A stretch of DNA of 55,291 bases, taken from Bacteroidota bacterium. GTDB lineage: Bacteria; Bacteroidota; Bacteroidia; Chitinophagales; Chitinophagaceae. Both the position numbers and the translations under genes were made by a program. This document shows, one piece after another, positions 1-7,444 of this stretch. Each line of letters starts with the position of its first letter. The stretch's first letter is position 1. The notes under the pieces were generated by a model. It saw only the letters and a program-made list of their open reading frames with translations. It was not told where the DNA came from and made no database searches. Where the stretch lies: contig JAPLEO010000123.1 in NCBI GenBank assembly GCA_026391125.1, positions 1 through 55,291 on the forward strand, written 5' to 3'.

Positions 1-35
1 GAAGCGAAAGGGGACCGCAAGGCTCCTTTCACTTC
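1..35. terminator. Imperfect hairpin at window edge
   Basis: Bases 1-16 pair with 21-35 around a GCAA tetraloop, with one mismatch (5/31), one bulge (14) and one G-U pair. No strong T-run follows on the plus strand, only an AT-rich stretch. It may end a transcript coming from left of the window or lie downstream of the minus-strand BNR gene. Its role is inferred from shape only. Confidence 0.3.
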
Positions 36-180
36 CAAAGAAAATAATATTAAATACAACCTAAATATTAAAAATAAACCACAATTAAAAACGGTCAACG
101 TTATTTAGGCATTGACATTCCTCCTCTCTTCACTTTTATCTTTTATCTATTCACTTCTTCTTCCTCCTCTTCACTAAATT

Positions 181-3100
181 CTATTTTAATGAGGCAATTC
201 TTGATTTTAAGTTTGAAAATTTGTTAGAAAGTTCTTTTAGTTGTTCATTAATCTGCTTCACGCCAATTGTGGCCTGCGTCGTTGGCGCCATTTCTGTTTC
301 TTGTAAAATTCCAAAAAGTCCAGAGAAAGCCGATTCAACGCCTGCTGGTGTTGGTACGGCTTGTGCTGTTGCGCCGCGGCGAGATCTTGTGCCGCCCTCA
401 AATGAACTCAATTCCTGATCCAATGCTTTCATTGTTTCTGGGTTGGCTGATTTTGATTTCAAGAGTTTTCTTTGCTCTGCCGCTTCTGCTGCGATGGCTT
501 TTGCTTTGATCTTTCCTTCGTAACAGATCATCGACAAAGAAAATTGTTTTTGCAAATCAGTAGTACTTGCTTTTACGCGTGGATCCATTTTAATCGTGAA
601 CTGCTGACTAATTGTTTTTCCCCCTGAGGTCAACTTCACCGTATAATTTCCTGGCATCACCCATGGCGATGTAGAAACGGGTGCTGTATTTTTATAAATG
701 GCAGTCATTGGATAAGAAGCCGGCTCATTCAATTCTGTATAATGTAAATCCCAAACGAAACGATGTGATCCAGCATTTGCAGATAAAATGGTTTGAGGAC
801 GAATCCAGTACAATGGAATATTCACATCAGGAATTTCGTAAGGCTTATCGTTACTACTATACTTACGAACAGACTTTCCTGCTGCATCAAAAATTTCAAG
901 CACTACTTCGCTCGCAGAGTTTTCACCCAAATAATAGTTGAAGACGGCACCATCGGGAGGGTTTTGTCCACCTGGTTCTTCTTGAGGCATGGGTGTATCG
1001 GTATTCGAATTCCAACGAACGCGCATCGCGGTTTGTGGTTTAAATAAAATTGCTTTTTCTGCTGCAAGACTTGCACTCATCTGTCTTAAAGGTGTGATAT
1101 CATCTAAGATCCAGAAGCTTCTTCCGTGTGTACCAATTACTAAATCATCATCTTTAATTACAAGGTCGCGAATAGATGTTGGTGGCATATTCAATTTCAA
1201 TGATTGCCAATTTTCTCCATCATCGAAAGAAACATACACTGCATTTTCAGAGCCCGCAAATAATAACCCTTTCCGAGTTGGATCTTCACGTACCACATTG
1301 ATGGGTTCGTTTTGAGGCAAGCCCTTCGTGATCAACTTCCAGGTTTTTCCACCATCAGTTGTTTTATAAGCATAGGGATGCATATCGTCGCAACGAATTC
1401 TGTTCACTGCTGCATAAACCGTGTTGGCATCAAAATGACTCGCATCCATCAATGATATTTTACTCCAAGAAGTGATAGCATCCGGTGTAACATTCTTCCA
1501 GGTTTTCCCCCCATCGCGCGTTACTTGAATCAATCCGTCATCAGTACCTGCCCAAATGGTGTTGATGTCTTTATAAGAAGGAGCTACTGTATATACCACA
1601 CCACGGCGCGGCATTTTTTTCATGTCTTCGGTGGTGTAGATTCCAACACTTGCTGGAATGTCCCAGCTTTCTCTGGTCAGATCCGGACTGATCACCTCCC
1701 AACTATTTCCACCATCCCTGGTTTTGAAAATCACATTACCAGCGAAATACAAAGTCTTTGGATCGATTGGCGAGAACAAAACCGGAGCCGTTCTTACAAA
1801 ACGATACTTTCCACTGCGAACCGCTTCGGGTGCAATATTTTGTACCTGACCGGTGCGTTTATCGAATTTGGTGATCTTGCCACCGTAAATAATATTGGGA
1901 TCTAACGGATCTGCAGCTATATAACCATATTCCTCCACTCCCACAGGATGCCATTCGCGAAGGCCGATTTGTCCGTCGCTACCTCTAGACGAAATCCCCA
2001 CCGAACCACTCTCCTGTTGTGCACCCAATACATTATATGGAAAGGCATTATCGGTACTCACGTGATAAAACTGCGCGGTTGGTTGATTATACCAAGAAGA
2101 AAAAGTTTCTCCACCATTTACAGTTACGATTCCGCCCTGATCCAATGCGATGAGCATGATCTGCGGATTGGTTGGATTGATCCAGATGCGATGGTAATCG
2201 TCACCACCCGGTGCGCCCCGAAAGCCAGTCCAGGTTTTAGCCCCATCGGTTGATTTCCAAACCACTACGTTGGCACTGTATACAATATCGGCATTGGTAG
2301 GATCGCATTTTACTTCGGCGAAATCGCTACCGCGGCCCCAAAAGCGTCCATCAGCATTAGCATTTATCCAGCTTTCCCCCGCATCATCGCTTCTATAAAT
2401 TCCGCCATACTTTCCAGCATCCACTGTTGCGTATAAACGATTACTATTGGTTGGAGCGATGGTAAATCCAATTCTTCCCAGTCCTTGCTCAGGAGTTGGC
2501 AAGCCCTTGGTTAGTTTTTTCCAGGTGGTTCCGCCATCGGTTGATTTGAATAAGCCACTCTCGGTTCCGTTCCAGGCACCGTTTTCCCAGGGACCCTGGC
2601 GACCAGCCCATAAATCGGCGTAGAGGATATTTGAATTATTCGGATCAAAGTTTACTTGAACCGCACCGGTGTTCTCGTCTTTATACAACACTCGCTCCCA
2701 ATTCTTTCCACCGTCGACACTTCTGTATACCCCACGTTCAGTGTTTGGTCCGTATGGATGCCCCAGCACCGCTACAAAAATTCGGTTCTCATTTTTCGGG
2801 TCGATGATGATATCGCCAATTTGCTGGCCATCTTTCAGACCCATATTGGTCCAGGTTTTTCCGGCATCGGTTGATTTATAAACACCATCACCCACAGAAA
2901 GGTCGGGGCGTTGAATTCCTTCGCCGCAACCCACATATACCACATTTGGGTTTGATTCGGATACTGCGATATCGCCTACAGAGCCGGTTGACATCTGATC
3001 GAAGATGGGGTTCCAGGTGCGACCATAATCGGTACTCTTCCAAACGCCACCATTATTTACGCCGATATAAAAAACGTTCGGCTGGGATGGAACGCCGACC

Positions 3101-3252
3101 GCCCCAACTGTTCGGCCACCTCTATGCGGACCGATCATGCGGTACTGCATGGCGTTGAAATAACTATTGGAATAAGGTTGCGCTTGTAGTGTTTGAATCG
3201 AAAAAACAAGCAAAAAGAATAAAAATGCGGGGAAAGTTTTTTTGAATTGCAT
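181..3252 (-). CDS. Secreted Asp-box (BNR/sortilin-like) beta-propeller protein
   Basis: A 1023-residue exported protein. The ATG at 3252 is preferred over a TTG 33 bases upstream, because it gives a compact signal peptide (MQFKKTF followed by a Phe/Leu-rich core ending LQAQ). At least ten Asp-box motifs of the form S/T-x-D-x-G-x-x-W are spread over the first two thirds (for example STDYGRTW, STDAGKTW, TRDGGNSW, TTDGGKTW), as in sortilin/VPS10 and BNR glycosidase-like propellers. The last ~300 residues look like a beta-sandwich region followed by a charged helical tail. Related Bacteroidota proteins are annotated as glycosyl hydrolases, but no catalytic residues can be assigned here, so the substrate is unknown. 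The gene is monocistronic as far as can be seen. The call of a secreted propeller is firm; enzymatic activity is not shown. Confidence 0.85.
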   Translation of the reverse strand: MQFKKTFPAFLFFLLVFSIQTLQAQPYSNSYFNAMQYRMIGPHRGGRTVGAVGVPSQPNVFYIGVNNGGVWKSTDYGRTWNPIFDQMSTGSVGDIAVSESNPNVVYVGCGEGIQRPDLSVGDGVYKSTDAGKTWTNMGLKDGQQIGDIIIDPKNENRIFVAVLGHPYGPNTERGVYRSVDGGKNWERVLYKDENTGAVQVNFDPNNSNILYADLWAGRQGPWENGAWNGTESGLFKSTDGGTTWKKLTKGLPTPEQGLGRIGFTIAPTNSNRLYATVDAGKYGGIYRSDDAGESWINANADGRFWGRGSDFAEVKCDPTNADIVYSANVVVWKSTDGAKTWTGFRGAPGGDDYHRIWINPTNPQIMLIALDQGGIVTVNGGETFSSWYNQPTAQFYHVSTDNAFPYNVLGAQQESGSVGISSRGSDGQIGLREWHPVGVEEYGYIAADPLDPNIIYGGKITKFDKRTGQVQNIAPEAVRSGKYRFVRTAPVLFSPIDPKTLYFAGNVIFKTRDGGNSWEVISPDLTRESWDIPASVGIYTTEDMKKMPRRGVVYTVAPSYKDINTIWAGTDDGLIQVTRDGGKTWKNVTPDAITSWSKISLMDASHFDANTVYAAVNRIRCDDMHPYAYKTTDGGKTWKLITKGLPQNEPINVVREDPTRKGLLFAGSENAVYVSFDDGENWQSLKLNMPPTSIRDLVIKDDDLVIGTHGRSFWILDDITPLRQMSASLAAEKAILFKPQTAMRVRWNSNTDTPMPQEEPGGQNPPDGAVFNYYLGENSASEVVLEIFDAAGKSVRKYSSNDKPYEIPDVNIPLYWIRPQTILSANAGSHRFVWDLHYTELNEPASYPMTAIYKNTAPVSTSPWVMPGNYTVKLTSGGKTISQQFTIKMDPRVKASTTDLQKQFSLSMICYEGKIKAKAIAAEAAEQRKLLKSKSANPETMKALDQELSSFEGGTRSRRGATAQAVPTPAGVESAFSGLFGILQETEMAPTTQATIGVKQINEQLKELSNKFSNLKSRIASLK

Positions 3253-3318
3253 CAGTTTGGGTTTATCAATTAAATGATAACCCAATATACAAAAGAAGCG
3301 AAGATGAAATAGTAAATA

Positions 3319-3355
3319 AGTAAATAGGAAGAGTAAATCACTCTTCCTATTTACT
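3319..3355 (-). terminator. Rho-independent terminator of the EF-G-like gene
   Basis: A perfect 16-bp stem (3319-3334 with 3340-3355) has a 5-nt loop. It begins 9 bases past the stop of the minus-strand EF-G-like gene and is followed on that strand by T-rich sequence (TTATTTACTATTT). The tract is interrupted by A and C, so efficiency may be moderate. Confidence 0.6.
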
Positions 3356-3363
3356 ATAAAAGA

Positions 3364-5496
3364 TTATTCTTTGTCAACATCATGCTTACTATATGCTTCC
3401 ATCAGTTTTTTCTGAACCTCAACGGCAACTGGTGCATAAGATGCAAACTGCATATTAAATCGAGCACGTCCTTGCGTTAAACTTCTCAGAGAGGAAGAGT
3501 ATTGGTGCATTTGTGCTAGTGGAACCTTCGCTGTGATCTTTTGGAAATGACCTTCAGCTTCCATTCCTTCTACAACAGCCATTCTTGTTTGCAAATCGCC
3601 CATCACGGAACCTACCTGATCATCCGGACAAGAGATCTCAACCTGATAAATCGGCTCAAGCAATTGTGGATCTGCGTCTTTGAAGGCAGAGCGGAATGCT
3701 TGCAAACCAGCGATCTTGAAGGAGATATCGTTACTATCAACCGGGTGCATTTTACCATCATAGACACTCACGCGAACGTCGCGCACATAGGAACCGGTGA
3801 TGGGTCCGTTGTGCATTTTTTCCATGATTCCTTTTAAAATGGCAGGAAGGAAACGGGTATCGATGGCACCACCAACGATGCAGTTGAGGTACACGAGCTT
3901 GCCGCCCCATTCTAAATTAATTTCATCTCTACCCCGCACATGCAATCCTGGCGGATCAGGAATTCCTTCATACCAAGGTTCAACCAGCATGAACACTTCC
4001 CCAAACTGTCCGGCACCACCACTTTGTTTTTTATGGCGATAAGTAGCTTCGGCTTTTTTGCGGATGGTTTCGCGGTATGGAATCTTTGGTTTGTCGATGG
4101 TAATATCGAGTTTGTGAATATTCGCGATCTTCCATTGGATCACTTGTAAGTGCAATTCACCCTGGCAGTGCAATAAAATTTGTTTCAGCTCGGGAGACAC
4201 TTCGAAGCGAACTGTTGCGTCTTCGCTCACCAATGTGTGTAATACTTGTGCCAGTTTTTCCTCTTCACCTTTGTTAACGGTTGCGATGGCAACGGTCACA
4301 TTTGGTTTAGGAAATTGAATCGGCTCGAGTTCAATATTCGCACCTTTTTCATGCAAAGTATTGTTCACGTGTGTGCTACGCAGTTTGAGGGTGGCACCAA
4401 TATCGCCCGCTACTAATTCTGTAACAGGGATGCGGTTATGACCTTCGAGTAATAGAAGTTGATTCAGCACTTCTGTTCCACCGGTGTTTTCGTTCACCAA
4501 TTCGCAACCTGCTTTGATGGTGCCGCTGAACACTTTGAACAAACTAAGCTCACCAATATGTGGTTCGGTAATGGTTTTGAAAATGAAAATGCAAGCCGGA
4601 CCTTTTGGATCGCAGGTTAATAATTTGCCGGCTTTTGTTTTTTGAGCGGGCATTTCAATGGCAGACGGACAAACATTATCAATGAATCCCATGATCCTTC
4701 CGCTACCCATATTTTTTTCAGCTGATGCGCAGAACAAAGGAAAAATGTCGTGACGAATCATTGATTTGTGCAGCCCTTCTTTCATGTCGTTCTCATCGAG
4801 TTCGCCCTGATCGAAATATTTTTCCATCAGACCTTCGTCATTCGCAGCAATAGTTTCTACTAGTTCTTTATGCAGTTGATCAGCCCTTGCTTTTAAATTT
4901 TCTGGGATGGGTTCTTTTGCAGGTTTACCACCGTCGGGTCCGTAGTGATACATCACCATATTCAACACGTCAACTATGGCGTTGAACTTAGAACCCGTTT
5001 GTACTGGGAATTGTACAGCAACAACATTCGCACCAAAATGGTTTTTTGCTTCCTGTAATGTTTTATCAAAATCTGCATCCTCCTTGTCTAATTGATTTAC
5101 AACAAAGAGTGTGGGAGTTTTAAATTTATCGGTGTATTCCCAAATTACATCTGTTCCAACTTCTACACCAGCAGTTGCGTTTAGGATCATTAAGCCTGTG
5201 TCTGCGACGCGTAGTGCACTGATGAGTTCTCCAGAAAAATCGTCATAACCCGGGGTGTCGATAATATTGATCTTATAATCGCGCCAAACAGTATGCATTA
5301 GAGACGCAAAAACAGAACTCTCGCGTTCTGTTTCTAATTCATGATAATCACTAACTGTATTTTTTGAAAGCACTGAGCCGCGACGCTTGATGAGTCCGGC
5401 TTCGAATAACATGCTTTCGGCAAGGGTAGTTTTACCGCTGCCGGGGTGTCCCAGCAGCGCGATATTTTTTACGTGGTTTGAATCGTAAGTAGCCAT
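3364..5496 (-). CDS. Divergent EF-G-like translation GTPase (EF-G2 type)
   Basis: A 710-residue protein of elongation factor G length and domain order: GTPase domain, beta-barrel domain II, then domains III-V. The P-loop is GHPGSGKT (16-23), G3 is DTPGYDDF (80-87) and G4 is NQLDKE (134-139). Canonical EF-G has DTPGHVDF; here the catalytic switch II histidine position is Tyr84, and the P-loop also differs from the AHIDAGKT form. These differences mark it as a paralogue of the FusA2 kind rather than the housekeeping factor. Its role is not established from sequence; ribosome binding is likely because domains IV-V are kept. It lies 7 bases downstream of a small helical protein gene, so the two are probably cotranscribed, and a strong hairpin follows it. 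Confidence 0.88.
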   Translation of the reverse strand: MATYDSNHVKNIALLGHPGSGKTTLAESMLFEAGLIKRRGSVLSKNTVSDYHELETERESSVFASLMHTVWRDYKINIIDTPGYDDFSGELISALRVADTGLMILNATAGVEVGTDVIWEYTDKFKTPTLFVVNQLDKEDADFDKTLQEAKNHFGANVVAVQFPVQTGSKFNAIVDVLNMVMYHYGPDGGKPAKEPIPENLKARADQLHKELVETIAANDEGLMEKYFDQGELDENDMKEGLHKSMIRHDIFPLFCASAEKNMGSGRIMGFIDNVCPSAIEMPAQKTKAGKLLTCDPKGPACIFIFKTITEPHIGELSLFKVFSGTIKAGCELVNENTGGTEVLNQLLLLEGHNRIPVTELVAGDIGATLKLRSTHVNNTLHEKGANIELEPIQFPKPNVTVAIATVNKGEEEKLAQVLHTLVSEDATVRFEVSPELKQILLHCQGELHLQVIQWKIANIHKLDITIDKPKIPYRETIRKKAEATYRHKKQSGGAGQFGEVFMLVEPWYEGIPDPPGLHVRGRDEINLEWGGKLVYLNCIVGGAIDTRFLPAILKGIMEKMHNGPITGSYVRDVRVSVYDGKMHPVDSNDISFKIAGLQAFRSAFKDADPQLLEPIYQVEISCPDDQVGSVMGDLQTRMAVVEGMEAEGHFQKITAKVPLAQMHQYSSSLRSLTQGRARFNMQFASYAPVAVEVQKKLMEAYSKHDVDKE

Positions 5497-5503
5497 GATA
5501 TAA

Positions 5504-5860
5504 TTATTTATTCAAAAATTGATGAAAGTCTTTTTCTAATTTTTCTATGAATCCGAAGAGGATATCTAATTTATCTTTTAAGTAGTGGTGTGGTATTCGA
5601 TGTCCGAAGTTGGGGTGCTTCTCTGCTTCAAAAATGTGGTGCTTGATTTCGTGTTTCAGGTCGTGAAGGTTGATAAGTTGAATGTGGAACTGGTTGTGAA
5701 AATGTTCGATGCCTTCAACTGTTTCGTGGTCTGTTTTTCCGGGAGCAAATAAATACAATTCGTTTTTTAGCTTGTTGATCTTTTCGCGATACGTTGTAAG
5801 TACTTGCTTCCATTCTTTGCACTCGTCAATGAGTGCCAGATGCTGTGCTTCTGTTATCAT
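5504..5860 (-). CDS. Small His-rich helical protein, unknown function
   Basis: A 118-residue soluble protein starting MITEAQHL. The ATG at 5860 is chosen because the upstream extension to 5962 would add an unlikely hydrophobic stretch that overlaps strong hairpins. The whole chain appears alpha-helical and coiled-coil prone, with many His, Lys and Glu residues: His pairs and His-x-x-x-His spacings occur around residues 55-95. This pattern recalls four-helix His-rich bundles such as hemerythrin-like folds, but no family was recognised and metal binding is a guess. It ends 7 bases before the EF-G-like gene, suggesting a shared transcript. No export signal is present with this start. Confidence 0.6.
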   Translation of the reverse strand: MITEAQHLALIDECKEWKQVLTTYREKINKLKNELYLFAPGKTDHETVEGIEHFHNQFHIQLINLHDLKHEIKHHIFEAEKHPNFGHRIPHHYLKDKLDILFGFIEKLEKDFHQFLNK

Positions 5861-5934
5861 TGCAATCGTTTTTAGGATGAAGAAAATTGGGGTGCCAATT
5901 CCCCAAAAATTCACATAATAAATGTAAAATGCAA

Positions 5935-5969
5935 GTAAAAAAATAACCATGACAAGTATCATGGTTATT
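5935..5969 (-). terminator. Terminator-like hairpin in 5' leader
   Basis: A perfect 11-bp inverted repeat (5942-5952 with 5959-5969) has a 6-nt loop. On the minus strand it is followed at once by a run of seven T. It lies about 80 bases before the start of the small helical protein gene and not after any recognised minus-strand gene. It could be an attenuator of the 118-residue/EF-G-like operon or the 3' end of a small RNA transcribed from about 6000-6170. Confidence 0.55.
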
Positions 5970-6063
5970 CAAATAAAATAGTATTATATTAGTAAGAATC
6001 GTTGTTAGAACGTTCAAGTTTTCAAAAAATCCACCTTTTCTTGGGAGCAAATTATAAGAACGC

Positions 6064-6108
6064 CCTACCGTGAAAACACGGTACCAAATTCAGTGTTTTC
6101 ACGGTAGG
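6064..6108. repeat. Perfect 16-bp inverted repeat with nested alternative hairpin
   Basis: Bases 6064-6079 (CCTACCGTGAAAACAC) are the exact reverse complement of 6093-6108, with a 13-nt spacer. The left arm can instead form its own hairpin, TACCGTG-AAAA-CACGGTA (6066-6083). The two pairings exclude each other, as in an attenuator or switch. No T-run follows on either strand, so this is not a simple terminator. It lies about 70 bases upstream of the Sel1 gene start. Confidence 0.6.
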
Positions 6109-6176
6109 CTGATTTTGTCTTATTAATTAGCTTTATGTTTTGAATCAATTCATTACGTATTGCTAATCTATTTAAA

Positions 6177-7391
6177 ATGACTAAAAAGTTACAAACGCTT
6201 TTTTGCTCCCTCATTTTCATTTCCAAAATTTTCGCACAATCTCCTTCAGCGGTTGACCCCAAAACAGCATCCATTTCTAACTACTACAAACTTGCTGTTC
6301 AGTATAAGGACGGTAAGGGTGTTCCAATGGACTATAAGATGGCTTATGAGAACTTCTCTAAAGCTGCAGCTTTAGGTGATCCTCAAAGTATTTATGCAAT
6401 GGGGTATTTGAGTTATAAAGGGCTGGGATGTTTGCAGGATTATAAGAAAGCAGCAGATCTTTTTTACAAAGGAGCAATCATAGAAAAAGACAATAGTATG
6501 TATTTCTATGGACTGTGTTGGCGTAATGGCTATGGTGTAGAAAAAAATGAAGACAGTGCTAAATATTGGCTCAATAAATCTGCTTTATTGGGTTATAAAC
6601 AAGCCACGCTAGAATTACAAATGGCAGTTGGAGAAAATGCCAATGATTCAGCGAATGCTTTAGTACAACAAATAAATAATGCAGCTATTCCCAATAAGAC
6701 AACTCTGAATAAGTATAATAAAGTGCAACAAAAACTGGCTTCTTCAGAAGTGATTTCAGGAGAATATACAGGTTGGTTAATTCAATACGATTGGAGTGGA
6801 GAACATGCGGTGAGTAGTAAAAGAATCAAATTGAGTTTAAATGCAAAAGACAATAGTCTGTCAGGTAAATGGAAAGAAGATGTTAAAGACCCTTTTGAAA
6901 TCAAAGCAAGACTTGCTTCAGATTCAGTAATTTTCGAAAATACGCAGTATAGTAGAAAAGATCATTACAGCCCAGACAAAGCTGTTTTATACAATTTTGG
7001 TAATGCAAGATTAAACCTTGTTCAAACCAAAGACAGTGTATTCTTGGCAGGCAATTTAGAAATGTTCTCCCCAGAAAGAGGTGAACCCTCAAAACCATTA
7101 TTCCTTGCACTATCAAGGAAAATCCCTCCAGTCAAAAATTTGGTAGTAAAAGCTTATCCTAATCCATTCAGCAATGTGTTGAATGTAAGTTTTAATCTGT
7201 TTGAACCAACAACAATTGAAGTACAATTAATCACACTATCTGGCAAAATCGTTTACCGAAACCCAGCTGGATTATTAGAAGTAGGTTGGTATACCCTTCC
7301 TATCCAAGTTAGCAATATTACATCAGGAACTTATTTGGTGAAACTATTGTATGCAAATGGTTCATCCACTTTGAAAGTAGTTAAACTATAA
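6177..7391 (+). CDS. Sel1-repeat protein with T9SS type A sorting domain
   Basis: A 404-residue exported protein. It has a signal peptide (cleavage probably after IFAQ), Sel1-like repeats at about residues 35-140 (segments such as GKGVPMDYKMAYENFSKAAALG and related blocks), a middle beta-rich region, and from about 324 a C-terminal T9SS type A sorting domain beginning KAYPNPFSN and ending SSTLKVVKL. The sorting domain means it should cross the outer membrane through the type IX machinery and be attached to the surface or released. It is the first gene of the plus-strand RHS island, 53 bases before the first large RHS protein. Sel1 repeats usually mediate protein contacts, so a partner or scaffold role for the RHS proteins is possible but unproven. 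Confidence 0.88.
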   Translation: MTKKLQTLFCSLIFISKIFAQSPSAVDPKTASISNYYKLAVQYKDGKGVPMDYKMAYENFSKAAALGDPQSIYAMGYLSYKGLGCLQDYKKAADLFYKGAIIEKDNSMYFYGLCWRNGYGVEKNEDSAKYWLNKSALLGYKQATLELQMAVGENANDSANALVQQINNAAIPNKTTLNKYNKVQQKLASSEVISGEYTGWLIQYDWSGEHAVSSKRIKLSLNAKDNSLSGKWKEDVKDPFEIKARLASDSVIFENTQYSRKDHYSPDKAVLYNFGNARLNLVQTKDSVFLAGNLEMFSPERGEPSKPLFLALSRKIPPVKNLVVKAYPNPFSNVLNVSFNLFEPTTIEVQLITLSGKIVYRNPAGLLEVGWYTLPIQVSNITSGTYLVKLLYANGSSTLKVVKL

Positions 7392-7444
7392 CAAAATCAT
7401 TCTAAATCAAACTGGCATTGTCTGATCATCAGTAATAAATCGTT

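Larger units (their letters stand above)
5861..6176. other. Divergent intergenic region with structured leader
   Basis: This 316-base gap separates the minus-strand small helical gene from the plus-strand Sel1 gene. It holds two strong inverted repeats (5942-5969 and 6064-6108) and a weaker 6-bp one with GGGG/CCCC arms near 5887-5906. No credible protein is encoded: the overlapping small open frames merely read through the hairpins. It must carry the promoters for both flanking transcripts, though no convincing -7 box could be chosen. Confidence 0.5.

Noticed and set aside
1525..1905. Plus-strand 126-codon open frame inside the BNR gene
   Set aside because: It is a shadow on the opposite strand of a convincing propeller protein and has no domain or start context of its own.
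2871..3158. Plus-strand 95-codon open frame
   Set aside because: Arg/His-rich composition typical of an antisense shadow of the BNR gene.
3301..3330. Short tandem GTAAATAA-like repeats
   Set aside because: They form part of the terminator arm and flank; too few copies to count as a repeat array.
5826..6050. Minus-strand 74-codon frame in the leader region
   Set aside because: It overlaps the real small gene in another frame and reads through the hairpin and T-run.
6065..6274. Minus-strand 69-codon frame across the 16-bp inverted repeat
   Set aside because: It overlaps the Sel1 gene start and has no supporting motif.
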